From Gryllotalpicola protaetiae (GTDB lineage: Bacteria; Actinomycetota; Actinomycetes; Actinomycetales; Microbacteriaceae): 64,000 nt of DNA. The translations under genes and the position numbers were made by a program. Numbering within the stretch: the stretch's first letter is position 1; each line of letters opens with the position of its first letter. Under the pieces are notes generated by a model that saw only the letters and a list, made by a program, of their open reading frames with translations, was not told the origin of the DNA and did no database searches. Positions 1-7,201 of this stretch are shown here, in pieces. The stretch lies in assembly GCF_003627055.1 (NCBI RefSeq), contig NZ_CP032624.1, forward strand, positions 186,001-250,000, read 5' to 3'.

Positions 1-89
1 GCGACCGTGCCGAGCATGCGGAACGCGAGCGACACCAGGTGGCGCCGCTCGCCGATCGCCTCTGCGTCGACTGCGGGGCGGTCCGTCAC
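1..89 (-). CDS. SigJ-type ECF RNA polymerase sigma factor, N-terminal fragment (cut by window edge)
   Basis: Only the first 29 or so codons are inside the window. They start at a GTG (87-89) and read into LVSLAFRMLGTV, the beginning of sigma region 2 in SigJ-like ECF sigma factors. The GTG overlaps the stop of the upstream reductase gene by 4 nt (GTGA), so the two are translationally coupled. SigJ-type factors are commonly encoded next to an NAD(P)-binding or SDR-like protein, as here. Family members usually carry a C-terminal SnoaL-like domain and lack a classical anti-sigma factor; that part lies outside the window. The assignment rests on a short N-terminus plus context. Confidence 0.72.
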   Translation of the reverse strand, partial: MTDRPAVDAEAIGERRHLVSLAFRMLGTV

Positions 90-832
90 CTCTGATGCTC
101 CAGCCACTCGTCGAAGGTCTGCCTGCCCCGCTTCGCCGACGGGCCGCCCAGAAGCGATCCGTCGGCGCTCGCCCGACCCATCACACCCGGAAGACGGAGC
201 TCGAGCACAGGGCGCCTCTGGCCGGTCGCGCGCAGATACGTGCGCACCATGTCTGCCATGTTCTCCGGCCGCGGCCCGGCGAGGTCTCTCGCGTAGCCCT
301 GCGGCGCCCCTTCCGCGATCGCGACGAGTTCCTCGGCGACCTCGACCGCGGCAACCGGCTGCGAGAGCATCTTCGGCACCACGACCACCCCGGCCATCGC
401 GCCGCGCTGCACCATCTGCGCCGCGAACTCGTGGAACTGCGCGGCGCGCAGGATCGACCAGCGGTCGCCGGATTCCTCAAGCATCCGCTCTTGCACCGCC
501 TTGCCCGCGTAGTAGCCGGAAGGCGCCCCGGCCGCGCCGATGATCGACAGCGCGACGTGATGGCGCACCCCCGCACCTGCTTCCGCGCTCAGCAGGTTGC
601 GCGTCGCTTTCTCGAAGAATGCGACGGATGCCTTCGCCGACAGCGTCCCGATCGACGACACGTCGATCGCGACCTCGACGCCGTCGAGCGCTGCCGCCAG
701 CCCGTCGCCGGCGATGAGATCGATACCCGTCGACCGGGCGAGCACCACGGCCTCGTGGCCGGCCTGTCGTGCCAGGTCGACGACGTGCGCGCCGACCACG
801 CCGGTTCCGCCTGCGATCGCGATCCTGGTCAT
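86..832 (-). CDS. NAD(P)-binding atypical short-chain reductase (NmrA/NAD(P)H-binding type), partner of SigJ
   Basis: A 248-residue Rossmann protein of the NAD(P)H-binding/NmrA type, with GGTGVVG at residues 8-14 for the dinucleotide phosphate loop and the strand MTRIAIAGG before it. Such proteins often sit with SigJ-like sigma factors, and a role in sensing or repairing redox stress is inferred from that. Start choice: the ATG at 832 has a textbook Shine-Dalgarno (AAGGAGGT, 6 nt upstream). A longer in-frame ATG at 859 lies 7 nt from the -10 box of the promoter at 867-894 and could be used leaderlessly, adding MNDDEGGPR. I prefer 832 because relatives begin at the Rossmann strand. The stop overlaps the sigma gene's GTG. 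Confidence 0.85.
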   Translation of the reverse strand: MTRIAIAGGTGVVGAHVVDLARQAGHEAVVLARSTGIDLIAGDGLAAALDGVEVAIDVSSIGTLSAKASVAFFEKATRNLLSAEAGAGVRHHVALSIIGAAGAPSGYYAGKAVQERMLEESGDRWSILRAAQFHEFAAQMVQRGAMAGVVVVPKMLSQPVAAVEVAEELVAIAEGAPQGYARDLAGPRPENMADMVRTYLRATGQRRPVLELRLPGVMGRASADGSLLGGPSAKRGRQTFDEWLEHQR

Positions 833-866
833 GCGCGGACCTCCTTCGTCGTCGTTCATACCTATC

Positions 867-894
867 AGGACGAGATAGGCGCCCGAAGTGTGAG
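867..894 (-). promoter_or_regulatory. SigJ-like ECF promoter (CTCACA-N16-CGTCCT)
   Basis: On the minus strand CTCACA (889-894) is followed after exactly 16 nt by CGTCCT (867-872). This matches, with one mismatch, the GTCACA-N16-CGTCCT promoter that I recall for mycobacterial SigJ. It sits directly upstream of the reductase-sigJ operon, so positive autoregulation is likely. The -10 element also overlaps an inverted repeat CCTATC...GATAGG (861-878) that a regulator could use. Confidence 0.55.
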
Positions 895-916
895 GCCGCT
901 TCGGACACGCATCCGC

Positions 917-922
917 GATACT
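917..922 (+). promoter_or_regulatory. -10 box GATACT for a leaderless start
   Basis: GATACT ends 6 nt before the ATG at 929. With a normal discriminator the transcript would start at or next to the start codon, and no Shine-Dalgarno is present. No convincing -35 was seen. Confidence 0.45.
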
Positions 923-928
923 CGAGAC

Positions 929-1465
929 ATGGCTTTCGAGCGCGAGTACTCAGAGCTCGCGGCCGTCGCCGACGCGGCCGGCCCCGAGGCTCCGACCTGG
1001 ACGCTCACGACCGCCGCCGACCGGTCCCTGCTGTTCCGCATCGATCTCGAGGCGCCGTTCGAAGCAACGGTGTCGGTCGGCGACCAGTGGCGGCTGTGGA
1101 CGCTGCGCCTGGTGCTCGGCGATGGCGACGAGCGATTCGTCAGAGTCGGGTTCGGGGGCGACTATGCCGGGGTCCTCCGGAACATCGGCCTCGCGCTGCT
1201 CGAGGTCGGTGAGGAACTTCGAGACGCCGGCAGCGACGGCGACTACGAGTTCACTGCCGCCGCACTGAACTGGGCGCTCTCGGTCGATGAGAAGCCGGTG
1301 GTCGCCGCAGCCGCAGAGACGCTCGGCCGGCTGCTGATCGCCGGTGGGGACGACGACGAGGGCGTGCAGCTCCTCGAGGAGTACGCGGTGCCCGCGCTGC
1401 TCGCGATCGGCCAGGACCGGCGGGCTGCCGAACTGCGGCGGCTGACGACCCCGCCCGCGCGCTGA
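929..1465 (+). CDS. Hypothetical protein, 178 aa
   Basis: I do not recognise the family. The N-terminal half looks beta-rich, with alternating hydrophobic residues (SLLFRIDLEAPFEATVSVG, then WRLWTLRLVLGDGDERFVR). The C-terminal half is alanine/leucine-rich and helical and resembles a short TPR-like or helical-repeat segment (residues about 105-175). There is no signal peptide or membrane segment, so it is probably cytosolic. The start at 929 is chosen because GATACT lies 6 nt upstream and the protein sequence looks genuine only from MAFEREY onward. It is divergent from the SigJ-associated operon and convergent with the SdpI-like gene. Confidence 0.7.
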   Translation: MAFEREYSELAAVADAAGPEAPTWTLTTAADRSLLFRIDLEAPFEATVSVGDQWRLWTLRLVLGDGDERFVRVGFGGDYAGVLRNIGLALLEVGEELRDAGSDGDYEFTAAALNWALSVDEKPVVAAAAETLGRLLIAGGDDDEGVQLLEEYAVPALLAIGQDRRAAELRRLTTPPAR

Positions 1466-1474
1466 TCGGCGCGC

Positions 1475-1822
1475 TCAGCGCGAGCCGACGGCCCGCGCAG
1501 CCCGGCTTCCAGCCACTGCGGCCCAGACGAGTGACAGCAGCAGGAAGAACACGACACCCCAGTAGGCCGGGGTGAAGAACAGCCCGGTGACGGCACTGGC
1601 GAACCCGCCCGCGAAGCCGACCCACGCCGCGGGAACCGCCGCGGCGTGTCCGGCCGTCCAGGTCTCGTCGCTCTTCATCAGCGCAGGCAGGCGGATGCCC
1701 ACCGAGCTGTTGAGCGGAATCGCGCCCCGGCTCGCGAGCGTGCAGATGAGGACCACGAACGCGAGCAGCGCGCAGAAGACCCACCCGAGGATCGCCAACC
1801 CGCCCGCACTGTCGTCCGCCAT
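1475..1822 (-). CDS. SdpI-like small membrane protein
   Basis: A 115-residue protein with three predicted transmembrane helices (about residues 8-30, 63-83 and 87-105). Between helices 1 and 2 lies the SdpI/YhfL-type signature: NSSVGIRLPALMKSDETWTA followed by GH, the 'GIR.P..m.sde.W..gH' pattern. SdpI of Bacillus subtilis gives immunity to the SdpC toxin, but most actinobacterial homologues are uncharacterised and no toxin gene is seen here. The C-terminus ends in a basic cytoplasmic tail. It stands alone between a convergent hypothetical gene and a gene remnant. Confidence 0.8.
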   Translation of the reverse strand: MADDSAGGLAILGWVFCALLAFVVLICTLASRGAIPLNSSVGIRLPALMKSDETWTAGHAAAVPAAWVGFAGGFASAVTGLFFTPAYWGVVFFLLLSLVWAAVAGSRAARAVGSR

Positions 1823-1872
1823 GCCGCAAGCATCCTGGGATCAGCTATCGGTTTGCCACCAGTTGCGGCGGC

Positions 1873-1991
1873 TCACGCGCGTGCCGGGATGCGGATCAGG
1901 AAGAGCGCCAGCGTCTGAGCGGCGCGGTTCCGCAGCACAGGAGAGCGGCCGATCACGTCGACCCTGATCGACACGGCGACGAAGAGCAGGC
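1873..1991 (-). pseudogene. Remnant of a membrane-protein gene (C-terminal fragment)
   Basis: Directly behind the NTF2-like gene the minus strand reads GLLFVAVSIRVDVI... and then ...RNRAAQTLALFLIRIPARA before a TGA (1873-1875). That is one coherent amphipathic or membrane-type stretch with normal high-GC codon use, but it has no start codon or upstream half. It reads like the middle of a longer hypothetical membrane protein whose 5' part was lost where the NTF2-like gene now ends. It might instead be chance coding potential; the segment is only about 38 codons. Confidence 0.4.
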
Positions 1992-2330
1992 CTACTCCCC
2001 CGCCAGTTGTGCCTGCAGCAGGTCGGCCGGGTAGTACAGGCGGATGCCGGTGATCGTGTCGCCTGTGATGTCGAAGAACATCGCCATCGGGACGCTCACC
2101 GCGCGCCCGGTCGCAAGAACGCCGCCGTACTCGCCGATGTGCGTGCGATGCACCCAGCGCTCGATCGCCGCGCGGCCGTGCAGGCCCCAGGCGGTTGCGG
2201 GAACCGACAGCGTGGCATCGGCGGCCAGGAATGCGCCGACGTCCGTCCGCTCCCGAATCGCGTCGACATACGCCTCGACCACACGCGCGACCCGTTCCGC
2301 AGACACAGCCGGATCGTATTCGGAGTTCAT
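1992..2330 (-). CDS. SnoaL/NTF2-like protein, 112 aa
   Basis: A small cone-fold (nuclear transport factor 2-like, SnoaL family) protein. The pattern is an N-terminal helix pair (ERVARVVEAYVDAIRERTDV) followed by curved strands with W..G..AIE.WV and a C-terminal I.GIRLYYPADLL strand. Members serve as polyketide cyclases, isomerases or ligand-binding proteins; the substrate here is unknown. The start at 2330 (MNSEYDP) is preferred over a longer frame from 2381, because that extension runs through the tRNA-Gln terminator at 2352-2372. It lies just downstream of tRNA-Gln in the same direction. Confidence 0.7.
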   Translation of the reverse strand: MNSEYDPAVSAERVARVVEAYVDAIRERTDVGAFLAADATLSVPATAWGLHGRAAIERWVHRTHIGEYGGVLATGRAVSVPMAMFFDITGDTITGIRLYYPADLLQAQLAGE

Positions 2331-2351
2331 GCCGGTCGCCAGGAGAACAAG

Positions 2352-2372
2352 AAAACCCTCGCTCTGCGAGGG
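2352..2372 (-). terminator. Rho-independent terminator after tRNA-Gln
   Basis: On the minus strand the stem CCCTCG/CGAGGG (2356-2372, loop CAGAG) is followed by TTTTC. It lies 25 nt downstream of the tRNA 3' end and is a compact intrinsic terminator for the tRNA transcript. Confidence 0.8.
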
Positions 2373-2396
2373 CTCTTGCACTGTCTCAACTCAGTG

Positions 2397-2468
2397 CTGG
2401 GGTACCTGGACTCGAACCAAGAATGGCGGTACCAGAAACCGCTGTGTTGCCAATTACACCATACCCCA
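2397..2468 (-). tRNA. tRNA-Gln (anticodon CTG)
   Basis: On the minus strand the acceptor strand TGGGGTA pairs with TACCCCA, with G as discriminator. The anticodon stem GCGGT/ACCGC encloses the loop TTCTGGT, giving anticodon CTG. The T-arm contains GGTTCGAGTCC. CCA is not encoded and must be added after transcription. Length is 72 nt. gltX lies a little upstream on the same strand. Most actinobacteria charge tRNA-Gln by mischarging with GluRS and then GatCAB amidation. Confidence 0.95.
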
Positions 2469-2501
2469 ATGGCCGGAACCGAAGCTCGGGCACAAGAGAA
2501 C

Positions 2502-2507
2502 ACTTTA
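2502..2507 (-). promoter_or_regulatory. Possible -10 box for tRNA-Gln (TAAAGT)
   Basis: TAAAGT on the minus strand lies about 33 nt before the mature tRNA 5' end. A poor TTCAGA-like -35 lies about 18 nt further upstream. It is weak and listed only because the tRNA must have its own promoter or be read through from the upstream flavoprotein gene. Confidence 0.3.
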
Positions 2508-2543
2508 CCCGATGAACCCGCGGACTCTGAAATCGGCGAGCCC

Positions 2544-3449
2544 TCAGAGCACGTCGTCGAGCAGGTCGAGATGGATGGTCCGAGCGACCACCGCACCCTC
2601 CCCTGCAGCGACCGCGATCTGCATCGGCTCGCGCGCCGTCACGTCGCCCGCGGCGTACAGCCCGGGCGCCGTCGTGCGGAAACGCGCGTCGACGATCACG
2701 CGGCCGGCGTCGTCGAAAGAAGCATCCGTCGAGCTCAGGAAAGCCGCCTGCGGAACCCAGTCGGGCCGCACGAAGCCGCCCTCGCGCACGACCACGCGGC
2801 CCGATTCGAGACGGATGCCGGTCATGACGGCCCGCTCGCCCTCGATCGCGACGACGGGCTCGCGCTCGACGGCGATGCCGGCCCTGGCCAGCCGCGCGGT
2901 GTCACCCTCGCTCAACGACGACGAGAAGACGATGAGATCGGGCGCCCAGTGCGCGATCTCGAGCGCACGCGTGGCCAGATCGGGCCCCGAGCCGAGCAGC
3001 GCAAGCGCCTTCCCGCTCTCCTCATACGCGTCGCACTCGATGCACGAATGCAGCGCCGTGCCGTAATACGCGCGCAGGTTCTCGATGGAAGGCAGCACCT
3101 CGGTGAGCCCCGTCGCGACGAGCACCGCGCGCGGCTGCAGCGTCAGATCAGGGCCGCCGCGCACGCCGGAGACCGACACCGTCAGGTCGGGCGCGACGGC
3201 CGAGACGAGCCCCGTCGTGTGCTCGGCCCCCGGGTACGCGAGGAACTGCTCGCGACCGATCTTCCGCAGCTCGAGCGGCGGAATCCCGTCGAGGCCGAGC
3301 GTGCCGTGCGAATGCAGCGTCGGCGCGTGCCGCGGACGGTTGGTGTCGACCAGCAGCACGCTGCGACGCGCGCGCACCAGATTGAGGCCAGCCGTCAGTC
3401 CGGCCGGCCCCGCCCCGATGATGACGACGTCAGGCTGCGAGGCGGTCAT
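2544..3449 (-). CDS. Thioredoxin-reductase-like FAD-dependent oxidoreductase
   Basis: A 301-residue two-dinucleotide-fold flavoprotein. GAGPAG at residues 12-17 binds [12 protein letters not shown] near 151-159 is the NAD(P)H site, and the C-terminal GDVTARE (about 268-274) is the second FAD signature. Length and order match the thioredoxin reductase family. The redox CxxC is present as C136-I-E-C139 (SCIECDAYE), unlike the CATCDG of true TrxR, so the physiological partner is uncertain. The start overlaps the 3' end of gltX by 20 nt, so the gene is probably co-transcribed with and downstream of gltX. It could reduce a small disulfide protein or a low-molecular-weight thiol. Confidence 0.82.
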   Translation of the reverse strand: MTASQPDVVIIGAGPAGLTAGLNLVRARRSVLLVDTNRPRHAPTLHSHGTLGLDGIPPLELRKIGREQFLAYPGAEHTTGLVSAVAPDLTVSVSGVRGGPDLTLQPRAVLVATGLTEVLPSIENLRAYYGTALHSCIECDAYEESGKALALLGSGPDLATRALEIAHWAPDLIVFSSSLSEGDTARLARAGIAVEREPVVAIEGERAVMTGIRLESGRVVVREGGFVRPDWVPQAAFLSSTDASFDDAGRVIVDARFRTTAPGLYAAGDVTAREPMQIAVAAGEGAVVARTIHLDLLDDVL

Positions 3450-4944
3450 TCAGCTTCCGCAGGCGCGCCAGACTCTCACCCTTGCCGAGGATCTCGAACG
3501 ACTCGAACAGGGGCGGCGAGATCCGGCGACCGGATGCCGCGACCCGCAGCGGCCCGAACGCGACGCGCGGCTTCAGCCCGAGGTTCTCGATCAGCTCGGC
3601 GCGCAGCGCCTCCTCGATGGCGGCGGTCGTCCACTCATCGAGCGGCGCGAGCGCGCCAAGGGATGCCTCGAGGATCGACGGCGCAACGTCGTTCAGGGTC
3701 GCAAGCGCGTCGTCCTCATAGCTCAGCTCATCGGCTGTGGTGAACAGGAACCCGAACATGCCGGGAGTCTCGCCGAGCAGCTGCACGCGCTCCTGCACGA
3801 GGGGCGCGGCCTGCAGCAGCACCTCGCGCTCGGCATCCGTCACCTGCTCGCCCAGCACGCCCGCGGCCTGCAGATACGGCACGGTGCGCTCGGCGAAATC
3901 CGCCACGTCGAGCAGCCGGATGTGGTCGCCGTTGATCGACTCCGCCTTCTTCTGGTCGAAGCGGGCGGGGTTCGGGTTCACGTCGACGATGTCGAACCTC
4001 TCGACCAGCTCGGCCATCGAGAACACGTCGCGGTCGGCCGAGTAGCCCCAGCCGAGCAGCGCGAGGTAGTTGTCGAGCCCCTCGGGGATGAACCCGCGGT
4101 CGCGGTGGTGGAACAGGTTCGACTGCGGGTCGCGCTTCGAGAGCTTCTTGTTGCCCTCGCCGAGCACCGACGGCATGTGGCCGAAGCGCGGCACGAACGT
4201 CGTGACGCCGAGATCGATGAGCGCGCGGTACAGCGCGATCTGGCGGCCGGTCGACGGCAGCAGGTCCTCACCGCGCAGCACATGGGTGATCTGCATGATC
4301 GCGTCGTCGACGGGGTTGACGAGCGTGTAGAGCGGATGCCCGTTCGGGCGCACGATCACGAAATCGCTGTTCGTGCCGGCCGGGAACGTGATCTCGCCGC
4401 GGATCAGATCGTGGAAGGTGACGTCCTCGTCGGGCACGCGCAGGCGGATCGCCGGCTCGCGCCCCTCAGCCCGGAACGCCGCCTTCTGCTCGTCGGTCAG
4501 CGTGCGGTCGAAGTTGTCGTAGCCCTGCTCCTTGGGCCGCCCGTTCGCGACGTTGCGCGCATCGATCTCGTCGGCGTTCGAGAACGACTCGTAGGCGTGG
4601 CCGGATGCGAGCAGCTTCGCGACCACGTCGCGGTAGATGTCGTAGCGCTGCGACTGGCGGTAGGGCTCGTGCGGCCCGCCCTTGTTCACACCCTCGTCCC
4701 AGTCGATGCCGAGCCAGGTGAGCCCGTCGAGGATCTGCTCGAAGCTCTCCTCGCTGTCGCGTGCCGCGTCGGTGTCCTCGATGCGGAAGATCAGCTTGCC
4801 GCCGGTGTGCCGCGCGTACGCCCAGTTGAACAGGGCGGTGCGGATGAGGCCGACGTGCGGCGTGCCGGTCGGAGAGGGGCAGAACCGCACGCGCACCTCG
4901 GCGCCGGTCGCTGATGAGAACGGGTACTCGCGTGCGTCAGACAT
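3430..4944 (-). CDS. gltX: Glutamyl-tRNA synthetase
   Basis: A 504-residue class I aminoacyl-tRNA synthetase that charges tRNA-Glu. The HIGH-equivalent signature is [14 protein letters not shown] (residues about 24-37), with [12 protein letters not shown] just after. The KMSKS-equivalent is KKLSKRD (about 264-270). The C-terminal half is the all-helical anticodon-binding domain of bacterial GluRS, not the beta-barrel of GlnRS. If no GlnRS exists elsewhere in the genome this enzyme will be non-discriminating and also load tRNA-Gln for GatCAB. The start is an ATG behind GATAAACTGTCGGGCGT, where TAAACT could be a -10 box. Confidence 0.97.
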   Translation of the reverse strand: MSDAREYPFSSATGAEVRVRFCPSPTGTPHVGLIRTALFNWAYARHTGGKLIFRIEDTDAARDSEESFEQILDGLTWLGIDWDEGVNKGGPHEPYRQSQRYDIYRDVVAKLLASGHAYESFSNADEIDARNVANGRPKEQGYDNFDRTLTDEQKAAFRAEGREPAIRLRVPDEDVTFHDLIRGEITFPAGTNSDFVIVRPNGHPLYTLVNPVDDAIMQITHVLRGEDLLPSTGRQIALYRALIDLGVTTFVPRFGHMPSVLGEGNKKLSKRDPQSNLFHHRDRGFIPEGLDNYLALLGWGYSADRDVFSMAELVERFDIVDVNPNPARFDQKKAESINGDHIRLLDVADFAERTVPYLQAAGVLGEQVTDAEREVLLQAAPLVQERVQLLGETPGMFGFLFTTADELSYEDDALATLNDVAPSILEASLGALAPLDEWTTAAIEEALRAELIENLGLKPRVAFGPLRVAASGRRISPPLFESFEILGKGESLARLRKLNDRLAA

Positions 4945-4975
4945 ACGCCCGACAGTTTATCGGGCGGGCGGATGC

Positions 4976-5947
4976 CTAAGCGGGCGTCGCCGCGTCCTCC
5001 AAAGACAGCCGGGCGAGGTCGAGCGAGTGCAGCGCGCCGAGGGTCGCCGAGACGGCGGGCACGCGGCTCGCGCCCTCCGTCGTCACCACGTGGATCGTGC
5101 GCGAGTCGCCCCGCGCGGTCGGGCGCAGCACGATGCCCTCGGGCACGCGGGTCGAGGCGAGGGCGAGGGTCGGCACGAGGGCGATGCCGATGCCGGCATC
5201 CGCCATGCCGAGCACCGCCGAGAAGTTGTCGGTCTCGTACGCGATCGTCGGCGTGAACCCTGCCGACTCGGTGACCTGCAGCAGGTGGCCGCGGCAGCGC
5301 GGGCAGCCGGCGATCCAGGTCTCGCTGCTCAGCTCATCGATGGGCACGCGGTGGTGTGCGGCGGCCGGATGCGAGGAGGGAAGTGCGACGAGCATCTCGT
5401 CCTGCCAGAGCGAGTCGACGCTGAGCCCCTGGGCGCTCTCCTGATGGGGGTCCACGCGGTCGCCGGGGTAGCTGAACGTGATCGCCACGTCGACGGCCCC
5501 GGAGCGCACGGCCTCGACGGCCTCGGGCGGCTCGGCCTCGAGATAGCTGACCGACAGGCCGGGGTGCGTGGCCGCGAGCTGCTTGACGAGCTTCGGCACC
5601 ACGGTCGACGATGCCGTCGGGAAGCCCGCGAGGCGCACCCGCCCGGCGCGCAGGCCGGAGAGCTCGGCGAGCTCGCCTGCGGCCGCGTCGAAGGCGTTCG
5701 TGATGGTGCGCGCGTGGCGCGCGAGCACCTCGCCCGCCTCGGTGAGGCGCACGGAGCGGCCGATGCGCTCGGCAAGCGCGAGCCCGAGGCGCTGCTCGGC
5801 GCGGCGCAGGTGCTGGCTGACCGCCGGCTGGCTGAGCCCGAGGGCGTCGGCAGCGGCGGTGATCGAGCCGTGCTCGGCGATCGCGCCCACGATGCGCAGG
5901 GTCTGCGCGTCGAGCTCCGGCAGCTGTTCAACGGCAGTGAGGCTCAC
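4976..5947 (-). CDS. LysR-family transcriptional regulator
   Basis: A 323-residue LysR regulator. The N-terminal winged helix (about residues 12-75) includes GSITAAADALGLSQPAVSQH, the canonical LysR recognition helix, followed by the linker helix and a two-lobed effector domain (about 95-300). It is divergent from a class V aminotransferase gene. The 93-nt gap carries a perfect T-N11-A palindrome, so it most likely controls that gene and itself. A C-P-R-C motif in the effector domain (GCPRCRGHL) is unusual and could be redox- or metal-sensitive. The effector is unknown, but an amino acid or keto acid would fit the neighbour. Confidence 0.93.
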   Translation of the reverse strand: MSLTAVEQLPELDAQTLRIVGAIAEHGSITAAADALGLSQPAVSQHLRRAEQRLGLALAERIGRSVRLTEAGEVLARHARTITNAFDAAAGELAELSGLRAGRVRLAGFPTASSTVVPKLVKQLAATHPGLSVSYLEAEPPEAVEAVRSGAVDVAITFSYPGDRVDPHQESAQGLSVDSLWQDEMLVALPSSHPAAAHHRVPIDELSSETWIAGCPRCRGHLLQVTESAGFTPTIAYETDNFSAVLGMADAGIGIALVPTLALASTRVPEGIVLRPTARGDSRTIHVVTTEGASRVPAVSATLGALHSLDLARLSLEDAATPA

Positions 5948-5967
5948 GCAGACATCCTAACCGCTCC

Positions 5968-5982
5968 ATAACTCGTGGTTAT
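5968..5982. promoter_or_regulatory. LysR-type operator ATAAC-N5-GTTAT
   Basis: A perfect inverted repeat, ATAACTCGTGGTTAT, fits the T-N11-A rule for LysR boxes. It is centred in the lysR/aminotransferase divergent gap, 20 nt from the lysR start and about 58 nt from the aminotransferase start. This spacing is typical of autorepression on one side and activation on the other. Confidence 0.65.
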
Positions 5983-6040
5983 CGTATTCATCGATCTCAT
6001 GTCCTTGTGTGATGAATTGAGTCAGCCGGATGCTTGACGC

Positions 6041-7093
6041 ATGATCGACTCTCTTCGCGACGAGTTCCCCGCCACAAGCGGATACCTCGCCGCCTGCACG
6101 ATGGGTCTCGCTCCGGCTTCGACGCGGCGCGCCATCAGCGCGGACCTCGAGCTCTGGGCGGCGGGGCGCGCGACGATGGATGGGTACGGGGCGGCTGTCG
6201 AGCGCGGCCGGTCCGCCTTCGCGCGGCTGGTTCACGTCGACGCCGGACGGGTGGCCATCGGGTCGCAGGTGTCTGCACAGGCATCCGTCATCGCCGCATC
6301 GGCCCCCGACCACGCCGAGGTGCTGAGCGTGCGCGGCGACTTCAGCTCGGTGCTCGCGCCATTCGCGCAACAGGCGCACCGCGAGGTGCGCGTGCGCGAG
6401 GTTCCGCTCGAGGCGCTCGCCGACGCCGTCACGGACGACACCTGGCTGATCGCATTCTCGCTCGTGCAGTCGGCGTCGGGACGCATCGTCGACGTCGACG
6501 CCGTGCTCGAGGCCGCCGCGCGCCATGGCGCGCGCACCCTCGTCGACCTCACGCAGTCGGCGGGCTGGCTCGACTTCGACGCCTCGCGCGCCGACGCGAC
6601 GGTGTGCCACACGTACAAGTGGCTGTGCGCGCCGCGCGGCGCGAGCATGATGACCTTGTCCCCAAGCTTCCACGCGCAGCTGCGGCCGGTGCAGGCCGGG
6701 TGGTACGCAGGCGCCGACGTGTTCGGCTCGTGCTACGGCGCCGACATCACGCTCGCTGACGATGCGCGCCGCTTCGACGTCTCCCCCGCGTGGCAGGCGT
6801 GGGTCGGCGCCGCCGAGTCGCTCGAACTGTTCGCCGGGCTCGACCTCCCCGCGGTGCGGGCGCACAACGTCGGCCTCGCGAAGGAGCTGTGCGCCGCGCT
6901 CGGCCTGCCTGCCGCAGACTCGGCGATCGTCACGTGGGCCGACCCCGACGGCTGCGATGTGCGCGCGATGGCGGATGCCGGACTCGCCGTCTCCGGCCGC
7001 GCGGGCAACGCCCGCGTCGCGTTCCACGTGTGGAACGACGAGCGCGACGTCGCCCGCATCGCCGACGCGGTGCGCGTGCGCGCCTTCGCCTAG
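6041..7093 (+). CDS. PLP-dependent class V aminotransferase-like protein
   Basis: A 350-residue fold-type I PLP enzyme of the aminotransferase class V / cysteine desulfurase-like group. The PLP lysine is K193 in HTYKWLCAPRGASM. The conserved aspartate is in TLVDLTQSAGWLD (about 167-179), and the N-terminus is shortened as in small class V proteins. The reaction is not clear: relatives include isopenicillin-N epimerase-like, kynureninase-like and desulfurase-like proteins. The active-site cysteine loop typical of NifS was not seen. It is divergent from a LysR regulator with an operator in between, so it is probably induced by its substrate. The stop codon TAG starts a TAGGAACC motif that recurs in the repeat that follows. 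Confidence 0.85.
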   Translation: MIDSLRDEFPATSGYLAACTMGLAPASTRRAISADLELWAAGRATMDGYGAAVERGRSAFARLVHVDAGRVAIGSQVSAQASVIAASAPDHAEVLSVRGDFSSVLAPFAQQAHREVRVREVPLEALADAVTDDTWLIAFSLVQSASGRIVDVDAVLEAAARHGARTLVDLTQSAGWLDFDASRADATVCHTYKWLCAPRGASMMTLSPSFHAQLRPVQAGWYAGADVFGSCYGADITLADDARRFDVSPAWQAWVGAAESLELFAGLDLPAVRAHNVGLAKELCAALGLPAADSAIVTWADPDGCDVRAMADAGLAVSGRAGNARVAFHVWNDERDVARIADAVRVRAFA

Positions 7094-7116
7094 GAACCAC
7101 CGCGAGGGGCCGCGAC

Positions 7117-7201
7117 GTAGGAACCGGCCCTAGCACACAGGGTTGGCCCTACCGCCGCCGGAATCCGTAGGAGCAATCGCGCGAATTGCGCCCGGTTCCT
7201 A
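7117..7201. repeat. Intergenic palindromic repeat, copy 1 (TAGGAACC family)
   Basis: An 85-nt element beginning GTAGGAACCG and ending GGTTCCTA, made of two successive imperfect inverted repeats with a GTAGG unit at its start and again at 7167. It aligns over its length with 59957-60043. It fills the gap between two convergent genes, and its last bases form the stop codon of the FAH-family gene. It could act as a two-way terminator. Confidence 0.65.

Noticed and set aside
2007-3743. Long plus-strand open frame (578 codons) across the tRNA and flavoprotein region
   Set aside because: It runs antisense to the tRNA-Gln, the flavoprotein gene and the gltX 3' end, with Arg/Ala/Gly-rich low-complexity translation. 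A high-GC shadow frame.
3085-4914. 609-codon plus-strand frame opposite gltX
   Set aside because: Antisense to an unmistakable GluRS. The translation has no recognisable motif and reflects GC-biased third positions.
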